This document shows positions 36,067 to 45,755 of a DNA stretch of 64,000 nt, one piece after another. This stretch comes from Nitrobacter winogradskyi Nb-255. GTDB taxonomy: Bacteria; Pseudomonadota; Alphaproteobacteria; Rhizobiales; Xanthobacteraceae. The notes beneath the pieces were generated by a model, which was given only the letters and a program-made list of their open reading frames with translations, made no database searches and had not been told where the DNA came from. The stretch is from assembly GCF_000012725.1 (NCBI RefSeq), contig NC_007406.1:2446001-2510000 (forward strand), written 5' to 3'. Numbering within the stretch: the stretch's first letter is position 1; each line of letters begins with the position of its first letter. The position numbers were made by a program, and so were the translations under genes.

Positions 36067-37728
36067 TCAGACGGGCGTGACCCGCTGGCCGCTCGACCTG
36101 TCAGCCCGCAGGGTCGGCACGGTCGCGACCGCTTTATGTTCCGCGGAAACGGCGGTTTCGGCGGTTTCCCGAAGTTTCAACGAATAATAGGAAGCATTGG
36201 TTTTGCCGCGCGAGGCCGAGCGCGCGAACATGATCAGGTGATGGGCAACCAGAACCGAGCTGATGAGATATTCGATCTCGCCCCGAGCCAGCCTGCGCAG
36301 CGCGAACTTCCAGAACACGCGCCTGTAATCACCGCGCACCCCCACCTTCCAGAAAATGTTGCGAAGCATGGTCAGGCCAAGCTTGATATTGCGCCATGAC
36401 CTCTGCTGCGGCGTGCGCGGCTGGATCCGTTTCGGATAGGTTTCGCGGATCTGGTACTCGTAGCGCTCCATAAGCTTTTCAGGTTCGTACGCACGACCCA
36501 TGCAATCGCGCCAGGTCGCCACGACGTGATCATAGGGCAAACGGAAATCGACGTTGGAGTCGCGGCCGTCGTCATCGATCAGGCGATTCTCGCGTTTCAA
36601 ACGGTCCCACAGCGGCGTCTTCGGCAGCGCCTGCAGGAGGTTGATGGTCAAAAGCGGGATTCGGGAGTGATCGATGAACTCCAGCAAATGCTGGCCGGTT
36701 TCGGGCTTGTCGGTATCGAGTCCGAGAATGATACCGGAGACCACCTCCATGCCGTAATCGTTCAACGTCCTGATCGCCTCCATGATGGGAACCATCATGT
36801 TGTGATCCTTGTGCATCGCCTTCAGCGCAACCGGATCCGGCGTCTCGATACCGCAGAAGATCGTCGCGAAGAATGCTTCGCGCATCTGCGACAGTATCTC
36901 CGGACGCTTGGCGATGTTCAGTGTCGCCTCGCAGGAGAAGCGCAACACGTAACCGGTCTTCTTCTGCCATTCGATCAGATGCGGCAGAAGCTCCAGCGCA
37001 GCCTTCCGGTTGCCGATGAAATTGTCGTCGACGAAATAGACCGAGCCGCTGATGCCGCATTCCAGCAGCTTGTCGAGTTCGCGGGTGATCTGCTCGGGAG
37101 TCTTGAGGCGCGGATTGCGGCCATACAGGCCGGGAATGTCGCAGAACTCGCATTGATAAGGGCAGCCGCTGGAATACTGGATGCTGCCCAGGAAATAATG
37201 CTTGATGTCGGCCAGTTCGTAAGCGGGAATGGGAAACTTGTCCATGTCCAGCCGGCTGGCGGTTTTAAGGACCACCTGAGCGGCGGGTCGCGACGGATCG
37301 CGCGCCAGCCGTTCGATCAGTTCGTCCGTGGCATCGCCGAGTTCGCCGACATGAAGATAATCGAAGGACGGATAGTAATCCGGACAGGCGCTGACCGATG
37401 GCCCGCCGAGCGCGACGGAAAGATTGAAGGCGTGGGCGCGGCGACAGATATCGTTCATCTGCTGGCGCTGGATGTGCATGCCGCTGACGAACACGGCTTC
37501 GGCCCATTCGAAGTCCTCATCCGTCGCGAAGCGTATATTCTCGTCGATGAAACGGACCTTCCAATCGGCTGGAAGATAGGCCGCGATCAGCAGAAGTCCC
37601 TGCGGCGGCATGAAGGCCTGCACGCCACCGGTCAGCGGATAGGCGTGTTCAAACGTTCCGAACGAGGACGTGTATCGGGGGAAGACGCAAAGAATACGCC
37701 GAATTCCGTGCTGACCCACACCCCTCAT
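36067..37728 (-). CDS. hpnP: HpnP, hopanoid C-2 methylase (B12-binding radical SAM)
   Basis: The 553-residue enzyme methylates hopanoids at C-2, giving 2-methylhopanoids. The N-terminal cobalamin-binding-type domain includes MPPQGLLLIAAYLPADWKVR and IDENIRFATDEDF. The radical SAM motif is SSGCPYQCEFCDIPG (C189, C193, C196), and VYFVDDNFIGNRKAA and IILGLDTDKPETG follow. All match the HpnP family. The start at 37728 (MRGVGQHG) has GGGGAAG 5 bases upstream; the alternative ATG at 37755 lies only about 20 bases from the promoter -10 box. An EcfG-type promoter is found upstream (37774-37799). Confidence 0.95.
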   Translation of the reverse strand: MRGVGQHGIRRILCVFPRYTSSFGTFEHAYPLTGGVQAFMPPQGLLLIAAYLPADWKVRFIDENIRFATDEDFEWAEAVFVSGMHIQRQQMNDICRRAHAFNLSVALGGPSVSACPDYYPSFDYLHVGELGDATDELIERLARDPSRPAAQVVLKTASRLDMDKFPIPAYELADIKHYFLGSIQYSSGCPYQCEFCDIPGLYGRNPRLKTPEQITRELDKLLECGISGSVYFVDDNFIGNRKAALELLPHLIEWQKKTGYVLRFSCEATLNIAKRPEILSQMREAFFATIFCGIETPDPVALKAMHKDHNMMVPIMEAIRTLNDYGMEVVSGIILGLDTDKPETGQHLLEFIDHSRIPLLTINLLQALPKTPLWDRLKRENRLIDDDGRDSNVDFRLPYDHVVATWRDCMGRAYEPEKLMERYEYQIRETYPKRIQPRTPQQRSWRNIKLGLTMLRNIFWKVGVRGDYRRVFWKFALRRLARGEIEYLISSVLVAHHLIMFARSASRGKTNASYYSLKLRETAETAVSAEHKAVATVPTLRADRSSGQRVTPV

Positions 37729-37773
37729 CGTAGCTTCCCCATCGTGCAAAGGCATATCACGAAAACCGTTGTC

Positions 37774-37799
37774 AACGCTTTCACGCTGATATTGGTTCC
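37774..37799 (-). promoter_or_regulatory. EcfG-type general stress response promoter upstream of hpnP
   Basis: On the minus strand the sequence reads GGAAC, 17 bases, then CGTT. This matches the GGAAC-N16/17-CGTT consensus of the alphaproteobacterial general-stress sigma factor EcfG. It points at hpnP, with its CGTT box ending 45 bases before the chosen start at 37728. EcfG control of hpnP has been reported in Rhodopseudomonas palustris TIE-1, so the site is expected. Here only the sequence match is seen. Confidence 0.8.
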
Positions 37800-37803
37800 C
37801 CGG

Positions 37804-37999
37804 AGCATCATCCGATCAGGTTGAATCGCACCATCCTCATGATCGTCGTATCTTCTTGCGGCGAACGGATCATCCACGTCGCCGGAAAAGCTCCGGAGCA
37901 CGCTCGCTTCTGATTGGATCAGAAGCGAAGCTCCCGGATTGTTGTTTGACGGATTCTCTTCACGCGAATCCGGTGCTCGCTTCGCACGAAAACGCCATG
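37804..37999. repeat. Long composite repeat upstream of hpnP
   Basis: Three blocks follow each other. The first is GCATCATCCGATCAGGTTGA to CGCCGGAAAAGCTC, like the one at 60582-60685. The second is a hairpin with CTCGCTTCTGAT and ATCAGAAGCGAAG arms. The third is TTGACGGATTCTCTTCACGC to GCACGAAAACGCCATGG. Together they give the longest version of the composite repeat in the window. It lies just upstream of the hpnP promoter. Confidence 0.75.
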
Positions 38000-38110
38000 G
38001 CCGCCGTTGAAAGCTGCGCAACAAATCCTTCAACAATGTGGCGAAGCTGAAAACGCTCCCGGCGCGGCAGCGCGCTCACGATACGCGCCGCGACAAAAGC
38101 CGGAATGGCT

Positions 38111-39460
38111 TCAGCCGCGAACGATCGGCTCAATCGCCGCCGCAAGCTCGAAAATCCGGCGATCCGCTCCACCCGTCCCGGCAAGCATCAGGCCAACCGG
38201 CGGCTCGCTCTCGCGATGACAGGGCAGCGAGATCGCGCATCCATCGAGGATGTTGATCAGCGAGCAGTTGCGCAGCGAAAGCATGTTGGCTTTCACGTAG
38301 GCCGCATCATCGGCGAGATCAGCTATCCGCGGCGGCGTGATGGCAACGGTCGGCGACAGCAATCCGTCGTATGGCGCAACGCGACGCCCGAAACTTCCGA
38401 TGATCGCGCGTCGAACAGAGAGCAGATCAACATAATCCGCCGCGCTGAGGCCTTCGCCGTACCGAATGCGGCTGAGGACGCGGGGATCGTACAATTCCGC
38501 CTTCTCAGCGATCAGCGCGCGATGCCAGGCCCAGCTTTCGGCCGCGGCGAATCCGCCCCCGATGTTCAGTTCCGCAACCTCGCCGAACTCGGGAACGGCG
38601 ATGTGATCGATCAACGCGCCGGCATCGGCCAAAAGGTCCAGCGCGCGCTCGAAGGCCGACGCAACGGCGGGATCGAGGCGGTCCAGCATCACCGTGGTCG
38701 GCGCGGCAAACCGCAGTCCTCTCACCGGGCGCGGCGCGACCGCCGTAACCGGTTCGTCCGCCAGAACCGCGTCCAGCACGGCGCAGCAGCCGACCGAACG
38801 CGCGATCGGACCGTAACTGTCCAGCGTGACGGACAGCGGGACGCCGCCATCGAGCGGAATGCGGCGCGCGGTCGGCTTGTAGCCGACGATGCCGCAATAG
38901 GCCGCCGGAATCCGGCACGATCCTCCGGTGTCGGTGCCGAGCGCGCCGTGCGCCATGCCATCCGTGATCGAGACTGCCGCGCCCGACGACGATCCGCCCG
39001 GCACATGGCCGACGTCGCGTCGCCAGCCATTTTTCGGCGTGCCGTAGTGCGGATTGATGCCCAGACCCGAATAGGCGAATTCGGTCATGTTGGTGCGCCC
39101 GATCACCACGAAGCCGGCCCGGCGCAGGCGCGCCACGACCGGGGCGTCCTTCGCGGCCGGAGGCGCATCCTTAAGCGCCAGCGACCCGGCACGCGAGACC
39201 TGTCCCCTGACGTCGAACAGATCCTTGATCGAAACCGGAATGCCTGCGTACGGCGACGGCGCGGCGTTGACCCCGCGCAGCCTGTCCATGGCCTCGGCCG
39301 CGGCGATCGCGGCGTCCGCATCGACCTGGATGAACACGCGCGCGCCCTCGCCCGCCTGGTCCGCGATTTTCGCAAGGCAGTCGCTGACCAGGGCGCGCGC
39401 CGTGGTACGGCCCGCCGCGAGATCGGCGGCGAGCGTGGCCAGGGTCGGATCATCAGGCAT
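38111..39460 (-). CDS. Amidase (amidase signature family)
   Basis: The 449-residue hydrolase has the Ser-cisSer-Lys triad of the amidase signature family: K79 in GIPVSIKDLF, the cis-Ser S157 in PGGSSSGAAVS, and the nucleophile S181 in LGTDTGGSCRIPAA. The 24-residue distance between the serines matches known members. It may act on small aliphatic or aryl amides; no partner GatB or GatC gene is near, so a tRNA role is unlikely. The start at 39460 (MPDDPTLATL) has GAGGTT upstream. Longer frames extend through the repeat at 39503-39558 into ppc. Confidence 0.92.
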   Translation of the reverse strand: MPDDPTLATLAADLAAGRTTARALVSDCLAKIADQAGEGARVFIQVDADAAIAAAEAMDRLRGVNAAPSPYAGIPVSIKDLFDVRGQVSRAGSLALKDAPPAAKDAPVVARLRRAGFVVIGRTNMTEFAYSGLGINPHYGTPKNGWRRDVGHVPGGSSSGAAVSITDGMAHGALGTDTGGSCRIPAAYCGIVGYKPTARRIPLDGGVPLSVTLDSYGPIARSVGCCAVLDAVLADEPVTAVAPRPVRGLRFAAPTTVMLDRLDPAVASAFERALDLLADAGALIDHIAVPEFGEVAELNIGGGFAAAESWAWHRALIAEKAELYDPRVLSRIRYGEGLSAADYVDLLSVRRAIIGSFGRRVAPYDGLLSPTVAITPPRIADLADDAAYVKANMLSLRNCSLINILDGCAISLPCHRESEPPVGLMLAGTGGADRRIFELAAAIEPIVRG

Positions 39461-39502
39461 GGCTAACCTCGCAGGCGGACGGATGGATGACATCCTGTTA
39501 TT

Positions 39503-39558
39503 GTCTGGTCGCATTTCCTGCGGCGAACCGGTTTCCACTTCGCCGGAAAATGCTCTAG
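39503..39558. repeat. TAGAGCATTTTCCGGCGAAG-type repeat abutting the ppc stop codon
   Basis: On the minus strand the element reads TAGAGCATTTTCCGGCGAAG, then TGGAAACCGGTTCGCCGC. Its first three bases are the TAG stop codon of ppc (39555-39557). The same arrangement occurs at the end of the TonB receptor gene (60682). It lies between ppc and the amidase start. Confidence 0.75.
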
Positions 39559-42341
39559 CCGCTGTTGCGCAGGCCCGCGGAAATTCCGTTGATGGTGAGC
39601 TGGATACCCCGCAGCACCTGCTCATCCTCGCACTGCGCGCGATGGTCCTTCAGGAGTTCGACCTGCACATGATTGAGCGGATCGAGATAGGGGAAGCGGT
39701 TGCGGATCGAGCGCTCAAGCAGCGGGTTACCGGCAAGCAACCGCTCCTGCCCCATGATGGCGAGCAGCTTGTCGATGGTGAGATGCCACTCGCGCCGGAT
39801 GCGTCCGAAGATCGCCTCGCGAAGTTCAACGTCGGGCACCAGATCGGCATAACGCGACGCGATCGCGATCGAACTTTTCGCGAGCACCATGTCCATGTTG
39901 GAAAGCAGCATGCGGAAGAAGGGCCACTCCCCGTAAAGCTCCTGCAGGAACGCCATGCCTTTGTCGGGATGACTTTCTATCCACGCCTCCACCGCGCTGC
40001 CGAACCCGTACCAGCCCGGCAGCATCACCCGGCATTGCGCCCAACTGAATACCCACGGAATCGCCCGGAGATCCTCGATCCGGCGTGTCTTCTTGCGCGA
40101 CGCCGGCCGGCTGCCGATGTTCAATGTGGAGATTTCGTTAATCACGGTGGACGCCCAGAAGTAGTCCTCGAAACCCGGCGTCTCAAAGACGAGGTTGCGA
40201 TAGGCCTTGTAGGCAAGCGACGACAGCGACTCCATCGCGTCGAGGTATTCCAGGCTCGGAGCGCTCTGCCGCGGCTGCAACAGGCTGGCCTCCAGCGTGG
40301 CGGCGGCGAGGATCTCCAGATTGGAGCGGCCCACCTCGGCGTTGGAATACTTGCTGGAGATGATTTCACCCTGTTCAGTGATTCTGATCTGGCCATTCAC
40401 CGCACCACCCGGTTGCGCGAGGATGGCGTCGTAGCTCGGCCCTCCGCCGCGGCCGACTGATCCGCCGCGGCCGTGAAACAGGCGCAGCCGCACCTTGTGG
40501 CGCTCGAACACCTCGACCAGGCCGATCTCGGCTTTGTAAAGCTCCCATCCCGAGGTAACGAAACCCCCGTCCTTGTTGCTGTCGGAATAGCCGAGCATCA
40601 CCTCCTGCAAGCCGCCGCGGCTGTCGACCAGCGCCCGATACTCCGGCAGCGACAGCAACCGGTCCATGATGCCGGCACAGGCCTGCAAATCCTCGATGGT
40701 CTCGAACAACGGCACGATATTGATGGCGCTGTGCCCGGTGGGATCGACCAGGTCGGCCTCCTTCAGCAGCAACGCGACTTCGAGCAGGTCGGAAATGCCT
40801 TCGGTCATCGAGACGATGCATTGAGGGATCGCATCCGGGCCAAGCGTTCCGTGCGCCTCCGCCGCGGCATGGAACACCGCAAGCTCGCCCTGCGTCTCCT
40901 CGCTGTATGTGATGAACGGCGACGTCAGCGGACGCGCGCTGCGCAGTTCCCTTAGCAACAGGACGATACGGGCCTCCTCGTCCAGCGTCAGATAGGACGT
41001 GCCCGGACTGGCGGCGGCGAGCAGTTCGGCGATCGTTCTTTCATGAACGGTGGAGTTCTGCCGCAAGTCGAGGCAGGCGAGATGGAAACCGAAACAGTCG
41101 GCGGCGCGGCGTAGTTTGCGCAGCCGCCCGCGCGCGATCACCTCCGAGTTATTCGCGGTCAACGAGTGGTGGAGAATATCGAGATCGGCACTGAACTCGG
41201 CGGCGCTGGCATAGGGCGGAGCCGCGCCGTATGGCGGACGCAGCGTGTCCGCTTTCAGCTTCACGGCGGTGGCTGAAAGCCGCGCGTAAATGCCTGACAC
41301 CGCGAGGCGGTAAGGCTCGCTGCGGCGATGCGGCGAGGTGTCGGCCGATCGTTCGGCCAGCGAGCTCAACTCCGGCGAGACATCGGTGAGATCGGCGGCC
41401 AGCGACAGTTCGCGGCCGAGTTCATGCAGTTCATCGAGATAGTGACGCAGTATCCGCGAGACCTGCCAGTGGAGGGTGCCGCGCATGACGTCCGCTGTCA
41501 CAAAGGGATTGCCGTCGCGATCGCCGCCGATCCAGCTTCCGATCCGCAGGAACGACGCAATCTCGTTCGCGGCGCTGCTTTCCTCGGGATCGTGCAGGCG
41601 ATCTTCCAGCATGCAATGCAGCCGCGGCACCTCGCGCAGGAAGGTATAGTCGTAGAACGACAGGCCGTTAGCGACTTCGTCCAGCACCGTCAGCTTGGTC
41701 CGCCGCAGGAGATCGGTCTGCCACAGCGTCAGCACCGCGCGGCGCAACTGTTCCTCGCTGGCCTCGTACTCGTCTGGCGTGAGTTGCATCCGTTCGCGAC
41801 GGTCGAGCAGCGCCGCGACCTCCATCTCGCGATCGATGGTGCTTTTACGGCGGACCTCGGTCGGATGAGCGGTCAGCACCGGACTGACCACGGCGCTGTC
41901 GAAAAAGTCTCGCAACTCGGCCGCGCTGAACCCGGCCTTACGCGCGCAGGCAAGCGTATGCGCCAGCCGACCCTGATGCCGCGCCCCACCCGCGAGGGTC
42001 TGGCTGCGCATCTGGCGGATATTGTTCTGATCCTCGGCGATGTTGGCGAGATGCGAGAAGTAGCTGAAGGCGCGGACGACAAGCACCGTCTCGTCCGTCG
42101 ACATGCCGTCGAGGATGGCTTCCAGTTCGCGCCGCGCGGGCTTGTCGTCATCGCGATGAAAGCGGATCGAGGTCTGCCGGATGCGTTCGACCAGATCGAA
42201 CGCCTCCGGTCCCTCGCGATCACGCACGGTATCGCCGAGAATACGGCCGAGCAGCCGGATATCGTCGCGCAGCCTTGCATCGAGGTCGGCGGCGTCAGAC
42301 TCCGGCTGACCTGCACGAGGTAACGGCATCAGACTGGACAT
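39555..42341 (-). CDS. ppc: Phosphoenolpyruvate carboxylase
   Basis: The 928-residue enzyme carboxylates PEP to oxaloacetate, an anaplerotic reaction. Signatures are the catalytic His in [14 protein letters not shown] (H159), [10 protein letters not shown], and the glycine-rich [17 protein letters not shown] that closes over the active site. The C-terminus ends in NSG, typical of the tetrameric enzyme. The start at 42341 (MSSLMPLPR) has AGGAG 8 bases upstream; a longer frame to 42461 has no match. The TAG stop is the first codon of the adjacent repeat. Confidence 0.97.
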   Translation of the reverse strand: MSSLMPLPRAGQPESDAADLDARLRDDIRLLGRILGDTVRDREGPEAFDLVERIRQTSIRFHRDDDKPARRELEAILDGMSTDETVLVVRAFSYFSHLANIAEDQNNIRQMRSQTLAGGARHQGRLAHTLACARKAGFSAAELRDFFDSAVVSPVLTAHPTEVRRKSTIDREMEVAALLDRRERMQLTPDEYEASEEQLRRAVLTLWQTDLLRRTKLTVLDEVANGLSFYDYTFLREVPRLHCMLEDRLHDPEESSAANEIASFLRIGSWIGGDRDGNPFVTADVMRGTLHWQVSRILRHYLDELHELGRELSLAADLTDVSPELSSLAERSADTSPHRRSEPYRLAVSGIYARLSATAVKLKADTLRPPYGAAPPYASAAEFSADLDILHHSLTANNSEVIARGRLRKLRRAADCFGFHLACLDLRQNSTVHERTIAELLAAASPGTSYLTLDEEARIVLLLRELRSARPLTSPFITYSEETQGELAVFHAAAEAHGTLGPDAIPQCIVSMTEGISDLLEVALLLKEADLVDPTGHSAINIVPLFETIEDLQACAGIMDRLLSLPEYRALVDSRGGLQEVMLGYSDSNKDGGFVTSGWELYKAEIGLVEVFERHKVRLRLFHGRGGSVGRGGGPSYDAILAQPGGAVNGQIRITEQGEIISSKYSNAEVGRSNLEILAAATLEASLLQPRQSAPSLEYLDAMESLSSLAYKAYRNLVFETPGFEDYFWASTVINEISTLNIGSRPASRKKTRRIEDLRAIPWVFSWAQCRVMLPGWYGFGSAVEAWIESHPDKGMAFLQELYGEWPFFRMLLSNMDMVLAKSSIAIASRYADLVPDVELREAIFGRIRREWHLTIDKLLAIMGQERLLAGNPLLERSIRNRFPYLDPLNHVQVELLKDHRAQCEDEQVLRGIQLTINGISAGLRNSG

Positions 42342-42893
42342 CACGCTGCTCCTGAAAAACCGGTTCTTCAGTGGCAATTTTCCTGCTGCAACGCAAGAAA
42401 TGCCGGCCTGTCGATGCACAAAAGATGGACGGCTCGGAAAAGACCGGCGGTCCCCGGACATGGCTCGGGCCGGCTAAACGAGGCGCGACGCCGCCATCGA
42501 GCGGCCCCATGTTATAATGAAACCAATGCCATAGGTTCTTTGTCCCCGGATTATGCGACGGGCGGCGATGGCGCTATGCCGAAAGCGGGGTTATCCTTGG
42601 CGGAAGAGATCACCCATTATTTCAAAGGACAGCCCTGCATGTCAGTTTTCTCAGGATCCGCGCCGGTCCTGAAAAGCGCCGGAGGCTCGCGCATTTGAAC
42701 TCGACGCGTCAGGCGGGACCCGCGCCATCGGCGATGGCGCCGCCCCGGCCGGGTTGCAGGACAAGGTGCGATTCGCGCAGGCCAACTCCCCACAGATCGC
42801 TCTCATTATCGAGAAGGACCGAGGTCGTATTTTGATAGTTCAAGCGCCAGCGATCCGGCGTCGGACGGTGGCGATCATTTCCCGGAGGAATCG
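42342..42893. other. 552-base gap between ppc and the P450 gene
   Basis: This divergent intergenic region should carry the promoters of ppc and the cytochrome P450. A 94-codon open frame (42414-42698) has no ribosome site or similarity and is not accepted. No repeat family member was found in this interval. CCCGGAGGAATCG directly precedes the P450 start. Confidence 0.5.
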
Positions 42894-44090
42894 ATGTCCA
42901 GCCCTGCCCCCGTCACCGACTGGGTTCACGATTTTGACCATACCGACCCTCGCTGGACCGAAAATCCTTACCCGATCTGGGACGATCTGCGCGCCAGGTG
43001 TCCCATCGCTCACACCAACCGCTTTCTCGGGGTCTACCTGCCGACCACCTATGAGGCGGTCAAGGAAATCTCCCGCGACACCGAGCATTTTTCTTCGCGC
43101 CGCGTAGTGGTTCGCAATTTCCGCCCGGAGCCGCCGCCGCCGGCGCCGCCGATCACATCGGACCCGCCCGCGCACAAGCACGCCAAGCAGATCCTGCTCC
43201 CGCCTTTTGCGCCGGAAGCCGTGGCGAAGCTGAAGCCGAGGATACGCGCGATCTGCAATGAACTGATCGACGGCTTCATAAACGAGAAAGGCTGCGACGC
43301 GGCGGCCCGCTATACGCGATACATTCCGACCCGCGCCATCACCATCATGCTGGGCGTCCCGGAAAAGGACGGCGATCTCTTCATCAAGTGGATTCACGAG
43401 ATACTTGAAGTCGGCCTGAATGATGACGCGGCGGTGATGCAGGCCGTTCGTGAAATGGTCGGCTATTTCGCCGAGCAGATCGAAGCAAGAAAGAAGCACC
43501 CGACCGACGACCTGATCGCGACATTGATGAATGCGCGGAGCGAGGACGGGCAACCGCTGACGGATATGCACGTCCAGGGCGCTCTGCGGTTGCTGCTGGT
43601 CGCCGGCATCGACACCGCGTGGAGCGCCATCGGCTCCTCGTTGTGGCATCTCGCGCAAACGCCGGCGGATCGCGAGCGTCTCATCGCAGAACCCGAACTG
43701 ATACCGACCGCCATCGAGGAATTCCTGCGCGCTTTCGCGCCGGCCACATCGGGGCGCGAGGTCATGAAAGAAACCACCGTGAGCGGCTGTCCGATGAAGC
43801 CCGGCAACATGGTGCTGCTGTCCTTCCCGGCCGCCAACCGCGACCCGGCTGTCTTTCCCGATGCGGACAAGATCATCATCGACCGCAAGGAGAACCGCCA
43901 CATCGCTTTCGGCGTCGGCATCCATCGCTGCGTCGGCGCTCACCTTGCCCGCATGGAGATGCTTGTTGCGATCGAGGAGTGGCTCAAACGAATTCCGGAG
44001 TTCCGGCTTGATCCGTCGGGCGGGGTGAAGTGGTCCGAGGGCAGCGTGCGCGGCCCACGCCAGCTTCCGCTGCTGCTCGGCAAGGCTTGA
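42894..44090 (+). CDS. Cytochrome P450
   Basis: The 398-residue soluble bacterial P450 has the heme-binding loop FGVGIHRCVGAHLAR with the cysteine ligand at about C346, the oxygen-activation helix LLVAGIDTAWSAIG, and the ExxR motif in IEEFLRAFAP. It starts MSSPAPVTDWVHDFDHTDPR behind GGAGG. The substrate is unknown. A ferredoxin-reductase-like gene lies 10 kb away at 54129-55349, but no ferredoxin gene is present in this window. Confidence 0.95.
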   Translation: MSSPAPVTDWVHDFDHTDPRWTENPYPIWDDLRARCPIAHTNRFLGVYLPTTYEAVKEISRDTEHFSSRRVVVRNFRPEPPPPAPPITSDPPAHKHAKQILLPPFAPEAVAKLKPRIRAICNELIDGFINEKGCDAAARYTRYIPTRAITIMLGVPEKDGDLFIKWIHEILEVGLNDDAAVMQAVREMVGYFAEQIEARKKHPTDDLIATLMNARSEDGQPLTDMHVQGALRLLLVAGIDTAWSAIGSSLWHLAQTPADRERLIAEPELIPTAIEEFLRAFAPATSGREVMKETTVSGCPMKPGNMVLLSFPAANRDPAVFPDADKIIIDRKENRHIAFGVGIHRCVGAHLARMEMLVAIEEWLKRIPEFRLDPSGGVKWSEGSVRGPRQLPLLLGKA

Positions 44091-44126
44091 AGTCTGATTC
44101 GACTGCGCAAAAGAAGGAAGCCAGAC

Positions 44127-45347
44127 GTGCCGCACGAACGTTTCCAGTTTTCGGGATCAGGCGGTCATAAACTCGCCGCCACGCTGGACCTCCCCGACAG
44201 CGAGCCTGTGGCCTATGCGCTGTTCGCGCATTGCTTTACCTGCGGCAAGGACGTGCTTGCGGCAAGACGCATCGCCACGGGGCTGACAGGACGAGGGATA
44301 GCCGTTCTGCGATTCGACTTCACCGGCCTCGGAGCGAGTGAAGGTGAATTCGCCAACAGCACGTTCTCATCCAATATCGCTGATCTCGTTCTGGCGGCCG
44401 ACCATTTGCGGCAGACGCGCAAGGCGCCGGCGCTTCTGATCGGCCACAGCCTCGGCGGCGCGGCCGTGCTCGCTGCCGCGGCACGGATTCCCGAAGCAGA
44501 AGCGGTGGTGACGATCGCCGCGCCCTCCGATCCCGCACATGTCACGCGCCTGTTCGCCGATCACGTCACCGATATCCACGAGCAAGGCGCGGTCGAGGTG
44601 TCCCTCGCCGGCCGCCCGTTTCCGATCAGCCGGCAGTTTCTCGACGATATCGCCGAGCACAACCTGACGGAGCAGATCGCGAACCTGCGAAGGGCGCTGC
44701 TGGTCCTGCATTCTCCGACCGACGACATCGTCGGCATCGACAACGCCACCCGCATTTTCGTTGCCGCAAAACATCCCAAAAGCTTCATATCGCTCGCTGG
44801 GGCGGATCATCTGCTAAGCGAGAAGCGCGACACCGGCTACGTGGCGGAGGTGATCGCCTCATGGGCGCAGCGCTACCTTGAGCCGCGGCCCGCCAGCGCC
44901 GCAGAAAACCCAGAATCGCGCGACGTCGTCGTCCGGGAAACCGGCCGCGGCAAATTTCAGCAGACGGTTACTGTCGGTCCGCATCGGTTGAAGGCCGACG
45001 AGCCTATACCGGTCGGCGGCGACGATACCGGACCGGGGCCTTACGATCTCCTGCTTGCGGCGCTCGGCGCCTGCACCTCGATGACCCTGCGACTGTATGC
45101 CGAGCGGAAGGCGCTGCCGCTCGATCGCGTCACCGTCAGACTGCGGCACAGCAAGGTTCATGCAAAGGACTGCGCCGAGTGTGAGACCAAAACCGGCACG
45201 CTCGATCAGATCGAGCGTGAGATCGCGATGGAAGGAACGCTCGACCCGGATCAGCGGCAGAAACTGATCGATATCGCGGACAAGTGTCCGGTTCACAGAA
45301 CGCTGACGTCGGAGGTCCGCATCACCACACGCACGGCAAGCCGCTGA
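44127..45347 (+). CDS. Alpha/beta hydrolase-OsmC fusion protein
   Basis: The 406-residue protein joins two domains. Residues 1-255 are an alpha/beta hydrolase with nucleophile S108 in [11 protein letters not shown], an acid near LHSPTDD (198-200) and His near GADHLL (228). Residues 268-406 are an OsmC-type peroxide-reductase domain with its two cysteines, C316 in [10 protein letters not shown] and C387 in DKCPVHRTL. The fusion is known in proteobacteria, with the hydrolase presumably acting on the same organic hydroperoxide or thioester. It starts 36 bases after the P450 gene, in the same direction, so they may be co-transcribed. Confidence 0.92.
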   Translation: MPHERFQFSGSGGHKLAATLDLPDSEPVAYALFAHCFTCGKDVLAARRIATGLTGRGIAVLRFDFTGLGASEGEFANSTFSSNIADLVLAADHLRQTRKAPALLIGHSLGGAAVLAAAARIPEAEAVVTIAAPSDPAHVTRLFADHVTDIHEQGAVEVSLAGRPFPISRQFLDDIAEHNLTEQIANLRRALLVLHSPTDDIVGIDNATRIFVAAKHPKSFISLAGADHLLSEKRDTGYVAEVIASWAQRYLEPRPASAAENPESRDVVVRETGRGKFQQTVTVGPHRLKADEPIPVGGDDTGPGPYDLLLAALGACTSMTLRLYAERKALPLDRVTVRLRHSKVHAKDCAECETKTGTLDQIEREIAMEGTLDPDQRQKLIDIADKCPVHRTLTSEVRITTRTASR

Positions 45348-45411
45348 ACCAGCGTCCGCTCCTGAGCGTTGACCGCGAAGCCGATGCGGCAGCTTAACAG
45401 CGTCGCCGCCT

Positions 45412-45663
45412 CTACTTCTTGTCTTTTGTTGTTCGCCCGGTCCCTAGTCCCGACATGTTGACGAACATATCCTGGAAACGCTCCGCCATCTTGGGATCGA
45501 ACCAGTCCTTCATGATCGCTTCGGGCGAGAACTTGTCGAGATTCTCCGCCATCTTCTGCTGAAGCTGGTCCATCACGGCATTCTGCATCGGCTGAACGTC
45601 CGGAAGTCCCAGAAACTGGCGGGCCTCAAGGGGCGTACACTCAATCTCGATGTTCATCTTCAT
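45412..45663 (-). CDS. DUF6489-like small protein
   Basis: The 83-residue protein starts MKMNIEIECTPLEARQFLGL and continues LPDVQPMQNAVMDQLQQKMA, a pattern seen in a small conserved alphaproteobacterial family (DUF6489). It has no membrane segment or signal. The last part ends TKDKK. The start at 45663 follows AGGAGTGCGCC; a longer frame to 45888 is a read-through of the neighbouring gene's complement. Function is unknown. It is downstream of the D-amino-acid dehydrogenase-like gene on the same strand. Confidence 0.8.
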   Translation of the reverse strand: MKMNIEIECTPLEARQFLGLPDVQPMQNAVMDQLQQKMAENLDKFSPEAIMKDWFDPKMAERFQDMFVNMSGLGTGRTTKDKK

Positions 45664-45755
45664 GGCGCACTCCTGGATAGGCCTCGATAAGCCGATGCGA
45701 AACATATCGCCGCGAAAACAGCCGTGGCGCAAGCGCCATGCGAACCACACAGGTT

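Noticed and set aside
42414-42698. A 94-codon frame upstream of the P450 gene
   Set aside because: It has basic, unstructured composition with no ribosome site or similarity.
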